Numbered from the stretch's first letter, positions 18,039 through 26,559 are shown. The stretch: 64,000 nucleotides of DNA from Pleomorphomonas sp. NRK KF1 (GCF_023721755.1 NZ_JAMDLH010000002.1:124001-188000), one strand, 5' to 3'. Numbers and translations: made by a program. The notes: a model not told the origin generated them from the sequence alone.

Positions 18039-19028
18039 ATGACTATCGTTCGCAGCCTTCTTGCGCGGCGCGAAGCGCTTCTGGTGCTGGCCTGCCTTCT
18101 GTTGCTTGCCGCCATCACCGCGCGCTTCCCCGCCTTCTCGACCCCCAAGAATCTCGCCGGCGTGTTCAACGACACGTCGATCCTGATCATGATGGCGCTC
18201 GGCCAGTCGGCGGTCATTCTGACGAAATCGATCGACCTGTCGGTAGCCGCCAACGTGGCGCTCACAGGCATGACGGTCGCCATGCTGAACCACCTTGTTC
18301 CGGGTCTGCCGGTCGTGGTGCTGATCCTTGTCGCCATCGGCATGGGCATGCTGCTCGGCGCCATCAATGGCTTCCTGGTGTGGTGGCTCGACATTCCTGC
18401 CATCGTGGTGACGCTCGGTACCATGACCATCTTCCGTGGCCTCGCCTTCGTCGAGTCCGGTGGTGCCTGGGTCAACGCCCATGAAATGTCGCCGGCCTTC
18501 CTCGAGTTGCCGCGCACGCTGATCCTCGGGCTGCCTGTGTTGTCGTGGACCGGCCTTGTTGCCATCGTCCTGGCGACACTCCTGTTCACCCGTACGGGGC
18601 TTGGTCGCGCGTTCTACGCCACCGGAGGCAACGCGGTCGCCGCCGTCTACGCCGGCATCGACATCGGCAAGACCCGCTTTCTCGCCTTCGTCCTGTCGGG
18701 CACGGTCGCCGGCCTCTGCGGCTATTTCTGGGTGTCGCGCTATGCCGTCGCCTATGTCGACGTGGCCTCGGGCTTCGAACTCGACACCATCGCCGCCTGC
18801 GTCATCGGCGGTGTCTCGACCATCGGCGGCGTCGGCACGGTCGGTGGCGTGGTGCTGGGCGCCTTGTTCCTCGGCATCATCAAGAATGCGCTGCCGGTGA
18901 TCGGCATCTCGCCGTTCTGGCAGATGGCGATTTCGGGCGCCATCATCATTACCGCCGTCGTCATCAATGCCCGCGGCGAACGCGTCAAGGGCCGCGTCAT
19001 CCTGCGCCGCAAGGAGCTTCCGCTATGA
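18039..19028 (+). CDS. rhaP: Rhamnose ABC transporter permease
   Basis: This 329-residue BPD_transp_2 permease has multiple membrane segments and the CUT2 motif KSIDLSVAANVALTGM (about residues 61-76). It lies 46 bp after rhaT with GGAG before ATG 18039 and overlaps rhaQ by 4 bp. With RhaQ it forms the membrane pore of the rhamnose importer; having two different permeases is characteristic of the rhizobial Rha system. Confidence 0.92.
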   Translation: MTIVRSLLARREALLVLACLLLLAAITARFPAFSTPKNLAGVFNDTSILIMMALGQSAVILTKSIDLSVAANVALTGMTVAMLNHLVPGLPVVVLILVAIGMGMLLGAINGFLVWWLDIPAIVVTLGTMTIFRGLAFVESGGAWVNAHEMSPAFLELPRTLILGLPVLSWTGLVAIVLATLLFTRTGLGRAFYATGGNAVAAVYAGIDIGKTRFLAFVLSGTVAGLCGYFWVSRYAVAYVDVASGFELDTIAACVIGGVSTIGGVGTVGGVVLGALFLGIIKNALPVIGISPFWQMAISGAIIITAVVINARGERVKGRVILRRKELPL

Positions 19029-20041
19029 GCGATCAGTCCGCCGCTCTCACCCCGCGCCACATTCCCGACCGTCTCGACAGCCCATTCAAGCGGGCGGCAA
19101 AAAGCTGGGAAACGCTGCTGCTGGCCGTGGCGATCGCCATCGCCATCGCCAACTCGCTGGCCTCGCCCTATTTCCTCGATCCGTGGAACCTGTCGGACGC
19201 CACCTTCAACTTCACGGAAAAGGCCATCCTGGCGCTGGCCATGACCTTCGTGATCATCACCGGCGAAATCGATCTGTCGGTGGCCTCGATCATCGCACTG
19301 GCGTCCACCGCCATGGGAGCCGCAGCCGAGGTCGGAGCCGGCACGCCGGTGCTGTTTCTCGTCGGACTCGGCGTGGGACTCGGGTGCGGTGTCTTCAACG
19401 GCTTCCTGGTGGCCAGGCTCGGCCTTCCGGCCATTGTCGCGACCATCGGCACCATGAGCCTTTATCGCGGCATCGCCTACGTCGTACTCGGCGATCAGGT
19501 CTACAAGAACTACCCGGCCGATTTCGCGGTCTTCGGCCAGGGCTATGCCTTCTGGATCTTCTCGATCGAGTTCGTCACCTTTCTCGGACTGGCAGTCGTC
19601 GCCGGCATCGTGCTGCACAAGACGATCTTCGGCCGGCAGGTCTATGCCGTCGGCAACAACCCGCTGGCGGCAAGCTTCTCCGGCGTGAAGATGCGGCGCA
19701 TCAAGTTCATCGTCTTCCTGATGACAGGCGTCGCCGCCGGCCTCGCCTCGGTGATGCTGACCTCGCGGCTCGGTTCTACCCGACCGTCGATCGCCGTCGG
19801 CTGGGAGCTCGACGCGGTGACCATGGCCGTTCTCGGCGGCGTCGGCATCAACGGCGGCACGGGCAACATCCTCGGTGTGGTGATCGCCGCCTTCGTCATG
19901 GGGCTCGTCACCTTCGGGCTGGGCCTCTTGAACGTACCCGGCATCGTCATGAGCATCTTCATGGGACTGATGCTGATCCTGGTGATCGCCCTGCCGCTCG
20001 TCGTGCAACGGATCAACAATCGGCGCCGCGTCGCCCGTTAA
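19025..20041 (+). CDS. rhaQ: Rhamnose ABC transporter permease
   Basis: This 338-residue BPD_transp_2 permease carries the CUT2 segment GEIDLSVASIIALASTAMG (about residues 80-98). ATG 19025 overlaps the rhaP stop (ATGA); the open frame extends upstream inside rhaP but is a shadow there. It pairs with RhaP. Its stop region abuts the start of rhaK, so the five genes rhaTPQK form a tight operon behind rhaS. Confidence 0.92.
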   Translation: MSDQSAALTPRHIPDRLDSPFKRAAKSWETLLLAVAIAIAIANSLASPYFLDPWNLSDATFNFTEKAILALAMTFVIITGEIDLSVASIIALASTAMGAAAEVGAGTPVLFLVGLGVGLGCGVFNGFLVARLGLPAIVATIGTMSLYRGIAYVVLGDQVYKNYPADFAVFGQGYAFWIFSIEFVTFLGLAVVAGIVLHKTIFGRQVYAVGNNPLAASFSGVKMRRIKFIVFLMTGVAAGLASVMLTSRLGSTRPSIAVGWELDAVTMAVLGGVGINGGTGNILGVVIAAFVMGLVTFGLGLLNVPGIVMSIFMGLMLILVIALPLVVQRINNRRRVAR

Positions 20042-20061
20042 TGTCGCGGACAAGGGGGGAA

Positions 20062-21432
20062 ATGATGACGACGCCGAGGTTCATCGCAGTTCTCGATGTG
20101 GGCAAGACCAACGTCAAGCTGGTGGTCCACGACCTTGAGACCGGCGAGGACGTTTTCGTCCGAACCCGACCGAACGCCGTCATCAATGCCCCGCCCTACC
20201 CCCACTACGACGTGGAGGGCATGTGGTCGTTCTTCCTCGACACGCTGAAAGCGGCCACGGCGGACCAAAGGATCGATGCGATCTCGTTCACCACCCACGG
20301 CGCCACATTCGCACTGATGGCCGGGGACCAGTTGGCATTGCCTGTTCTCGATTACGAATACTCGGGTCCGGACGCCCTCAATGGAGCCTATGTCGCCGCC
20401 CGACCATCCTTCGACGAGAGCTTCACGCCTCGCTTGCCGGGCGGCCTCAACGCCGGCGCTCAGATCTACTGGCAGGAGAGAATCTTCCCGGACGCCTTCG
20501 CGAAGGTTACGACCATTCTCCCCTACCCGCAGTACTGGGCTTTCCGGTTCACCGGCATACTGGCGAGCGAGCGGACCTCTCTTGGCGTGCACACCGACCT
20601 GTGGGCGCCAGAGAAGCGCGGCTATTCTTCATTTGCCGCGGCGGAAGGCTGGAACAGGCTGTTCGCCCCCCTATGCTCGGCTTTCGACCGTCTCGGCACG
20701 GTGTCGGCGGATATCGCCACCCGGACAGGCCTTTCCCCCGATACGCCCGTCTATTGCGGCATCCACGATTCCAACGCCTCGCTGCTGCCGCATCTTCTTG
20801 GTCGCGAGCCACCATTCACAGTGCTTTCCACCGGCACCTGGGTGATCATTTTCGCCGTCGGCGGCGAGGCGTCGGCACTCGACGCCCGTCGCGACGGTCT
20901 CTGCAATGTCGATGCATTCGGCAATCCGGTGCCATCGTCGCGTTTCATGGGAGGACGCGAGTTCGATCTCCTGACCGAGGGGCACGCCCGGAAACCGACC
21001 GTGGAAGATGTCCGCACCGTTCTGGACGGCGGCATCATGGTTCACCCGACCGCCGTTCCCGGCTGCGGCCCGTTTCCGGACGGAAAGGGAGGATGGAGCA
21101 CCGACCCCTCGTCGCTTGCGGCTGGCGTGCGCACCGCCGCCGTCAGCCTCTATCTCGCATTGGTGGCGCAGGCCTCCATGGCCGTCGCCGGCGCGGCCGG
21201 CCCGATCATCATAGAAGGGCCTTTCGGCCGCGATACTCTCTTTGCGGAAGCCCTGCAACGGCTCACTGGGCGACCGGTGGCGATTGCCGCTGGTGCCACA
21301 GGCACATCAACCGGTGCCGCCATGCTGGCGCTTGGTTCGGACGGACAACTCGATCTGCCGCCCGACCGGCCGGTCGGGGGGATCTACGATCTCGCGGGCC
21401 TTGAGAGTTATGCGGAGCGCTGGGCGGGCTGA
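20062..21432 (+). CDS. rhaK: Rhamnulokinase-type FGGY kinase
   Basis: This 456-residue FGGY family kinase should phosphorylate L-rhamnulose to L-rhamnulose 1-phosphate, the RhaD substrate. The N-terminal phosphate-binding segment is AVLDVGKTNVKLVVHD, and the C-terminal ATPase domain includes STGTWVIIFAVGGE and PIIIEGPFGRD. ATG 20062 follows AAGGGGGG; an ATG overlapping the rhaQ stop at 20041 is possible but has no ribosome site. In R. leguminosarum the orthologous kinase is also required for activity of the Rha ABC transporter. Its last 25 bp overlap, tail to tail, the convergent kinase gene. Confidence 0.88.
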   Translation: MMTTPRFIAVLDVGKTNVKLVVHDLETGEDVFVRTRPNAVINAPPYPHYDVEGMWSFFLDTLKAATADQRIDAISFTTHGATFALMAGDQLALPVLDYEYSGPDALNGAYVAARPSFDESFTPRLPGGLNAGAQIYWQERIFPDAFAKVTTILPYPQYWAFRFTGILASERTSLGVHTDLWAPEKRGYSSFAAAEGWNRLFAPLCSAFDRLGTVSADIATRTGLSPDTPVYCGIHDSNASLLPHLLGREPPFTVLSTGTWVIIFAVGGEASALDARRDGLCNVDAFGNPVPSSRFMGGREFDLLTEGHARKPTVEDVRTVLDGGIMVHPTAVPGCGPFPDGKGGWSTDPSSLAAGVRTAAVSLYLALVAQASMAVAGAAGPIIIEGPFGRDTLFAEALQRLTGRPVAIAAGATGTSTGAAMLALGSDGQLDLPPDRPVGGIYDLAGLESYAERWAG

Positions 21433-22802
21433 AGCTGCGGACCGATCCGCCCGCGCACCCCGTAGGCGAAACCCGCATCGGAAAGATCGAGCGCCGTCAC
21501 CTCGCCGTCAAGGACGACCGGGATGACGGTGCGCAACAGCAGATGGCCGAAGGCGCTGATTTCGATCGACGACGTTCCCAACATGCGCCATTCCAGACGA
21601 AAGCCGCCATCGGGCAACATCGCCCATGACACGACTGCACGCTCGGGCGGACGCTCCGCCTTCGCAGCAGCCACGACCAGTTCGTGAGCCCCCAGCATGA
21701 CGTTCTGGGCGACGTCAGGACCGAGCAGGACGCGGGGGCCATCCATGTCGACGCTAATGTTGGCCGTGCCCTCCACATCGGCCCAGGCGCGGATAATCAC
21801 TTCGTCAAGCAGGATACCGCGCCAACCGTTCTGCACCAGTAGTTCGTGAGCGGCCGACAGAGCCAGCAGGCGACCGCTGAAGGGGGCCAGAAAGCCGGCA
21901 GCCTCGGGGCATCCTTCGGCACTCTGCCGCGCGATGCCCTGCACGACCGCCAGAAGATTCTTGGAGCGGTGGGTGAGTTCGCGCAGGATGTCCCGCATCT
22001 CGCGCTCATGTTCCTTGTAACGGGAAACGTCGATCGCCGCCGCCAAAACACCTTTGACGCTTCCATCTGCCGTCACCGGCTCGACGAAGCCTTCGAACCA
22101 GCGCTGCCGCCCGCCCAGAACGAAGGTGATCTCGAACCGCTCGGGCGTACCGCCGGCCAGCACGCGACGCGCGACGGCGACGAACTCGGCTGCTTCGGCC
22201 GGCGGCAGGAGATCGCCCGGCCGACGCCCCAGCAAGTCGGCTTGGGTGAGCGGATGAGGCGGATTGTGCACCCAAGTGAAAAGGAGATCGGAGTCGAGTT
22301 CCAGGATCGAGATGTCGGACCCTTCAAGCGCCATCTCGAACCGATGCCGAACCGTCTCCAGCTCGGCGGTGCGTCCGGCAACGCGGCCTTCGAGGTCGCG
22401 ATTGAGATCGCTCAGCTGGTCGATCAACCTGCGGTTCGCCGCCTGCCCCTCCATGAGGAGCGCGTTGGCTTCGTTGGCTTCCTGACGGGTCGGCTGACCG
22501 ACGAGCTTTGGGATCATCGGCCAGACAGCGATCCCCACGACGAAAGCGACGACGGCGGTCACCGTCTCCATCAACACCGGAAGGCCGCCGCCGCCCGTCG
22601 CTCCGGGCAGAAGGCGGCCTATGGCTCCCAAGGCCACAGCCAGGACAAAGACGAAGAGAAGCGCGGACGTGCCCATCAAGCCACCGGCACGGTGGCGCAT
22701 GCGAAAAAGATACGTCACGAGGCCGGCGGACACGGAAGCGCAGGCGGCAACGGTCATTGCCCTCGCCAGCGTCTTGAGTGTCTCGAGGTCATCGGGCTGC
22801 AC
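21408..22802 (-). CDS. HWE/HisKA_2-type sensor kinase beside phyR, with degenerate ATP-binding site
   Basis: This 464-residue membrane protein has three hydrophobic segments (about residues 13-33, 42-64, 78-98), a coiled coil (about 105-150), a PAS domain (about 150-265) and an HWE-type phosphoacceptor helix LTHRSKNLLAVVQGIA with His278. The N-box, normally HELxTNAAKYGA, reads HELVVAAAKAER (373 onward), so the ATP-Mg binding Asn is Ala378. The Gly-rich G-box is also missing (AFGH). A GTG start at 22802 has GGAGGG upstream. It lies 57 bp after phyR in the same operon. It could be a phosphotransfer or phosphatase partner of PhyR rather than an autonomous kinase. Confidence 0.82.
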   Translation of the reverse strand: MQPDDLETLKTLARAMTVAACASVSAGLVTYLFRMRHRAGGLMGTSALLFVFVLAVALGAIGRLLPGATGGGGLPVLMETVTAVVAFVVGIAVWPMIPKLVGQPTRQEANEANALLMEGQAANRRLIDQLSDLNRDLEGRVAGRTAELETVRHRFEMALEGSDISILELDSDLLFTWVHNPPHPLTQADLLGRRPGDLLPPAEAAEFVAVARRVLAGGTPERFEITFVLGGRQRWFEGFVEPVTADGSVKGVLAAAIDVSRYKEHEREMRDILRELTHRSKNLLAVVQGIARQSAEGCPEAAGFLAPFSGRLLALSAAHELLVQNGWRGILLDEVIIRAWADVEGTANISVDMDGPRVLLGPDVAQNVMLGAHELVVAAAKAERPPERAVVSWAMLPDGGFRLEWRMLGTSSIEISAFGHLLLRTVIPVVLDGEVTALDLSDAGFAYGVRGRIGPQLQPAQRSA

Positions 22803-22859
22803 CTTGCCCTCCGCGTCAGACGGACGAGGATCGCGAAGTCCACCTGTGGCCGGCCAACG

Positions 22860-23663
22860 TCACGCGCTGTCCCTCAACCTCAGCGATGCGACCTTGTCGA
22901 AGAACAGCGCCTGGGAGATCACTGCCTTCACCATCTCCTCGCGGAACGGCTTGGCAATGAGGAAGGTCGGCTCCGGCCGTTCACCCGTCAGTAGCGATTC
23001 CGGGTAGGCCGTGATGAAGATGACGGGCACCTCGAAGCTCGAAAGAATGTCGTTGACGGCATCGAGGCCCGACGAGCCGTCGGCGAGACGAATATCGGCC
23101 AGGATGAGGCCCGGCCGCTCGCGGCGGGCCATCGCAACCGCCTCGTCGCGCGTGCGCGCATTGCCGACCACGGTATGGCCGAGCCCCTCGACCAGTCCTT
23201 CGAGGTCCATCGCGATCAGCGGCTCATCCTCGATGACGAGAACGCGCGACGCGACCTGTTCGCCAATCTGGCGAGAGGCTTCCGACAGCAGGGCCGAGAA
23301 GGCTTCCGGCCCTACATCCAGAATGAGGGACGCATCGAAGGCGGAGAACCCTTCCATGGCAGTGAGAAGAAACGCCTGACGGGGGAGCGGGGTAATGGCG
23401 TCAAGGCGCCGATCGGCCGCCGGGCGTTCACTCGGCTCGTCCACCCTCATGTAGTTCATGGGGTTGGCGTTCCAGACCGCCGAGAAAAGCTTGTAGACGC
23501 CAAGCCGCGGATCGAGAGACTGATCGAACCCGTCCGGATCGGCCACCAGCTGCTCCAACATGGCCACGACGTGACTGTCGCCGCTCGTCTGACTGCCACT
23601 CAAAGCCCGCGCATAGCGGCGGAGAAGGGGGAGCTGAGGAGCGATCAAGGCCGTGATAGACAT
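22860..23663 (-). CDS. phyR: PhyR, anti-anti-sigma response regulator of the general stress response
   Basis: This 267-residue protein has an N-terminal sigma-like domain (about residues 1-130, resembling EcfG regions 2 and 4) and a C-terminal receiver domain (about 140-255) with acidic pocket VIEDEPL, phosphoacceptor Asp in LILADIRLADG, switch Thr in FITAYPE and Lys in IAKPFREE. On phosphorylation PhyR binds NepR and frees EcfG. ATG 23661-23663 gives the conserved start MSITALIAPQLPLLRRYARALSG minus the shadow upstream codons. It is divergent from nepR-ecfG and has its own EcfG-type promoter. Confidence 0.95.
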   Translation of the reverse strand: MSITALIAPQLPLLRRYARALSGSQTSGDSHVVAMLEQLVADPDGFDQSLDPRLGVYKLFSAVWNANPMNYMRVDEPSERPAADRRLDAITPLPRQAFLLTAMEGFSAFDASLILDVGPEAFSALLSEASRQIGEQVASRVLVIEDEPLIAMDLEGLVEGLGHTVVGNARTRDEAVAMARRERPGLILADIRLADGSSGLDAVNDILSSFEVPVIFITAYPESLLTGERPEPTFLIAKPFREEMVKAVISQALFFDKVASLRLRDSA

Positions 23664-23721
23664 GAGAAACCTTTCCAACGCTTGGGCGAGCAATCGACTA
23701 AAGAGTACCGTTCTGCGTTAA

Positions 23722-23746
23722 AACGTCTGAGAGGATAACCGGTTCC
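23722..23746 (-). promoter_or_regulatory. EcfG-type promoter for phyR
   Basis: Read on the minus strand, GGAAC (23746-23742), a 16-bp spacer and CGTT (23725-23722) match the alphaproteobacterial EcfG consensus exactly. It lies 59 bp upstream of the phyR start and implies positive autoregulation. Confidence 0.85.
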
Positions 23747-23775
23747 CCGTTTCCGCACATTTTTTGTCGCGCATT

Positions 23776-23800
23776 GGAACCGGAAACTATCATCCGCGTT
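23776..23800 (+). promoter_or_regulatory. EcfG-type promoter for nepR-ecfG
   Basis: GGAAC (23776-23780), 16-bp spacer, CGTT (23797-23800) on the plus strand, 81 bp before the nepR start. Together with the divergent phyR promoter it makes the whole core of the stress response self-activating. Confidence 0.85.
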
Positions 23801-23881
23801 CAGCACAAGAGTGATCATGCAGCCTTCGCCGTGAGATCGTCGATAGGATTGTTGTTTCGAAGTCGTCCTGAAAGAGCCGCC

Positions 23882-24094
23882 ATGTCAGACAAAAAAGAAA
23901 CGTCAGAGCGTCCGGTCCTGGAGCCGCCAATCCAGGCTCATCTCGGTGACCAGCTCAAGAAGCTTTACGGTTCGATCCTGTCCGAACCCATTCCCGAGAA
24001 GCTGACCATGCTGCTCGACCAACTCGAGAAGGCCGAAAGAAAGGAGCGAGAGGGCCAGTCGGAACGTAGTCCCGACGGGGGTGGCGATCAATGA
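23882..24094 (+). CDS. nepR: NepR anti-sigma factor
   Basis: This 70-residue protein holds EcfG inactive until phosphorylated PhyR displaces it. The conserved NepR core, two helices around IQAHLGDQLKKLYGSILSEP, spans residues about 17-48 and is followed by a charged tail. ATG 23882 begins MSDKKETSERP; the longer open frame upstream crosses the promoter and is rejected. It overlaps ecfG by 4 bp (ATGA), the usual arrangement that balances sigma and anti-sigma. Confidence 0.95.
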   Translation: MSDKKETSERPVLEPPIQAHLGDQLKKLYGSILSEPIPEKLTMLLDQLEKAERKEREGQSERSPDGGGDQ

Positions 24095-24594
24095 CAGCCA
24101 TTGCGGCCTTCAAATCCGCTCTCCTGGCAGAGCTCCCTTCGCTGCGTGCATTTGCCATTTCCCTCTCCGGCAGTCACGACCACGCCGACGATCTGGTGCA
24201 GGAGACGGTGATGAAGGCTTGGGGAGCCCACGCCAGCTTCATTCCCGGCACCAGCCTCAGGGCCTGGCTGTTCACCATCATGCGCAACACCTATTTCAGC
24301 CAGTACCGAAAGGCCCGCCGCGAGGTGCAGGACACCGATGGCGAGGCGGCGGCCCGTTTGGTCTCCGCCCCGGCCCAGGACGGTCATCTCGATCTGGCCG
24401 ACTTTCGCTCGGCACTTGAAAAGCTGCCGGACGATCAGCGCGAAGCCCTCATCCTGGTTGGTGCCTCGGGCTTTTCCTGTGAGGAAGCGGCGGAGATCTG
24501 CGGCTGCGCCGTCGGCACCATCAAGAGCCGCGTCAATCGGGCGCGTCAGAAGCTCATGCAGATGATGGCTATTCAAAGTGCCGCCGAGCTCTGA
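24091..24594 (+). CDS. ecfG: EcfG, general stress response ECF sigma factor
   Basis: This 167-residue ECF15-type sigma factor has region 2 (about residues 15-80, SGSHDHADDLVQETVMKAW, TSLRAWLFTIMRNTYF) and region 4 (about 105-160, LEKLPDDQREALILVGASGF, SCEEAAEICGCAVGTIKSRV). It directs RNA polymerase to GGAAC-N16/17-CGTT promoters. Translation is coupled to nepR. Five such promoters are visible within 7 kb around it. A factor-independent terminator follows. Confidence 0.96.
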   Translation: MTAIAAFKSALLAELPSLRAFAISLSGSHDHADDLVQETVMKAWGAHASFIPGTSLRAWLFTIMRNTYFSQYRKARREVQDTDGEAAARLVSAPAQDGHLDLADFRSALEKLPDDQREALILVGASGFSCEEAAEICGCAVGTIKSRVNRARQKLMQMMAIQSAAEL

Positions 24595-24624
24595 TCATCA
24601 CCCTATGCTCCCTTTCGCCATTCA

Positions 24625-24652
24625 GCCGGTGCACCAAACGCACCGGCTTTTT
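24625..24652 (+). terminator. Rho-independent terminator after ecfG
   Basis: Stem GCCGGTGC (24625-24632), 7-base loop, GCACCGGC (24640-24647), then TTTTT. It lies 30 bp after the ecfG stop and just before the end of the convergent AI-2E family gene. Confidence 0.88.
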
Positions 24653-24662
24653 CTCATTTGCG

Positions 24663-25802
24663 TCACGAGGGCAGCGATACCCGGGTCTCGGCCTTGAACT
24701 CGCAGTGGATCGTGCGGGCTATGAGCAATAGCGGCACGGCGAGCACCGCGCCGATGGCGCCCCACATCCAGGTCCAGAAGATGATGGCCACGAAGACGAG
24801 AAAAGGATTGATCTCGAAACGGCGCCCCAACACCGCGGGAACGACGGCATTTTCGCAGATCAGGTGAACTGTCATGAATGCGCCGACCGGCCACATGACG
24901 GCCAGCGGACCATAATCGAGCAGAAGGCCGCCGGAGGCGATGGCCAGCGACACGACGGCCGGCCCAAGAAACGGCACGAAGCTCATGGCAAAGGCAAACA
25001 CCCCCCACAGGACGGGTGTCGGCAGTCCCGCCGCGAAGGCGATCAGCCCCGTGGCGATGCCGATGCTGGCATAGATGACCGACGTCGTCCCGAAGTAGCG
25101 GGTCAACGAGGCCTCGGTCGCATTGAAGATGCGAATGGCGGCGAGGCGCGCCTCCCGGTCGCCAAAAGCGAGGATCGACTGGCGTCTCAGCTGAGCGCGC
25201 CCGGCCACGTAGAAAACAAGGGTCGCGAGAAAGATCAGGAACTCGCCGAAGGCCGGCGTCAGGCCACCGAGAAACCCCGCGATCAGACCGAAGTCCAGCG
25301 ACCCCAGCATTTTCTCCAGGTTGGCCATGCCCCCATCCGGCCCCAAGCTGCCGCCGGTGAGCCGTGCCTGCAGCGTTGTGAAGGGGGAAAGCAGATCGCC
25401 CAGAGCGGCAACGAGGCGGGGCAACACCTGAGGCAACCGCTCGATCAGCGTCATGATCGGGTCGGCCACCGCCTCTATCAAAAGGAACATGCCGACACCA
25501 AGGATGGCGGTCAGGATGAGGCCGGCAACCATCGGCGAGATACCGATGCGCTGGCCGCGATCGCCAACGTGGGCAACGACACTGCCGATGATAATCGCCG
25601 CGACCATCGGCATCACGAGAGACGCGGCGACGTGCAAGGCCACCAGCAGCGCCAGAACGAACAGTCCGATGATCGACAGGTCGGCCAGCGTTCGACGCGT
25701 ATCCGGCGAGTTCTGGTCGTTCGGCACCGCTCTTTCATCTGGCAACTGCCGGTCGAAAGGAGCCCGGCGGACAATGTATTTCAAGGAAGCGCTCCGTCGC
25801 AT
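24663..25802 (-). CDS. AI-2E family transporter (PerM-like membrane protein)
   Basis: This protein of about 379 residues has about eight membrane segments in the AI-2E_transport (PF01594) pattern: two near the N-terminus (LSIIGLFVLALLVALHVAAS), a long amphipathic/periplasmic middle, and a C-terminal bundle with PFLGPAVVSLAIA and ENAVVPAVLGRRFEINPFLV. Members export small molecules or act as antiporters; few have proven AI-2 export. ATG 25802 has a poor ribosome site and GTG 25727 is a reasonable alternative (354 residues). Codons above 25802 overlap the opposing EcfG promoter and look non-coding. No EcfG motif was found for this gene. Confidence 0.82.
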   Translation of the reverse strand: MRRSASLKYIVRRAPFDRQLPDERAVPNDQNSPDTRRTLADLSIIGLFVLALLVALHVAASLVMPMVAAIIIGSVVAHVGDRGQRIGISPMVAGLILTAILGVGMFLLIEAVADPIMTLIERLPQVLPRLVAALGDLLSPFTTLQARLTGGSLGPDGGMANLEKMLGSLDFGLIAGFLGGLTPAFGEFLIFLATLVFYVAGRAQLRRQSILAFGDREARLAAIRIFNATEASLTRYFGTTSVIYASIGIATGLIAFAAGLPTPVLWGVFAFAMSFVPFLGPAVVSLAIASGGLLLDYGPLAVMWPVGAFMTVHLICENAVVPAVLGRRFEINPFLVFVAIIFWTWMWGAIGAVLAVPLLLIARTIHCEFKAETRVSLPS

Positions 25803-25923
25803 GAGGACCGCAGCCGACAAGATGTGGTGCGATGCTTCTCTGCAATTCGCGAGCGTCGGTCCGGTTCCTTGCCATTGTGAAGACGTCGGGCACCGAAGGA
25901 AGCGGCACCTCGCCGAAAAGCGA

Positions 25924-25948
25924 GGAACCCGACGCAACATCGGGCGTT
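25924..25948 (+). promoter_or_regulatory. EcfG-type promoter for the DUF883 protein
   Basis: GGAAC (25924-25928), 16-bp spacer, CGTT (25945-25948), about 84 bp upstream of the start codon at 26032. Confidence 0.85.
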
Positions 25949-26031
25949 GTCCTGCCAGATGCCCGTCTGGAGCAGGCCCAAAGCCTCGATTTGTCCGGGC
26001 TCTCTTGCCAATGAGATGAAAGGATCAAGCC

Positions 26032-26559
26032 ATGCTAACTCCTGACCCCTCGGCCTCGAAGTCCGGCTCGAGCGCGGCCGACAAGATCAAGAAGGACGCC
26101 GGTGCGGCCGTATCGTCGGCAAAGGCGGCTGTCGAAGACGCGACGAACGAAGTGCGCGAGGAGCTCGGAGCTTCCGACTCCACCGGCGCCAGGGTCGTCG
26201 CCGAAAACGCCCGAAAGATCAAGCAGGACCTCGGCGCAGCCGGTAGCGAACTGGCTGGCAAGGCAGGCGATGTGGCAACAGCAGCGCAGGAGGCGCTTAC
26301 CGAGATGAAACGCATCATGGACGAGTTCGCGGCCAAGACCGGCACCAAGGCTTCCGAGGCAGCCGAAACTGTCAAGGCCGCCGGCGCCGATACGGCCGGC
26401 CATATCGGTGCTGCCTTCAACGGCGCCAGTTCGCTTGGCAAGGAGAGCATCGACGGCATCGCCGAAGCGGCGGCCAAGCGCCCGGTGACGGCCATGGCGA
26501 TCGCAATGGGTGTGGGGTTGCTTCTCGGCCTCGCCTCGCGCGGTAGCTCGCGGGCATGA
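26032..26559 (+). CDS. DUF883/ElaB-YqjD-like membrane-anchored stress protein
   Basis: This 175-residue protein is Ala/Lys/Glu-rich and strongly helical (heptad-like repeats over about residues 15-150) and ends in one membrane anchor preceded by RPVTAMAIAMGVGLLLGLAS. This layout is typical of the DUF883 family; the E. coli members ElaB and YqjD are stationary-phase, RpoS-dependent inner-membrane proteins that bind ribosomes. Here the EcfG-type promoter upstream gives the matching stress control. It overlaps the next gene by 4 bp. The exact function is not known. Confidence 0.85.
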   Translation: MLTPDPSASKSGSSAADKIKKDAGAAVSSAKAAVEDATNEVREELGASDSTGARVVAENARKIKQDLGAAGSELAGKAGDVATAAQEALTEMKRIMDEFAAKTGTKASEAAETVKAAGADTAGHIGAAFNGASSLGKESIDGIAEAAAKRPVTAMAIAMGVGLLLGLASRGSSRA

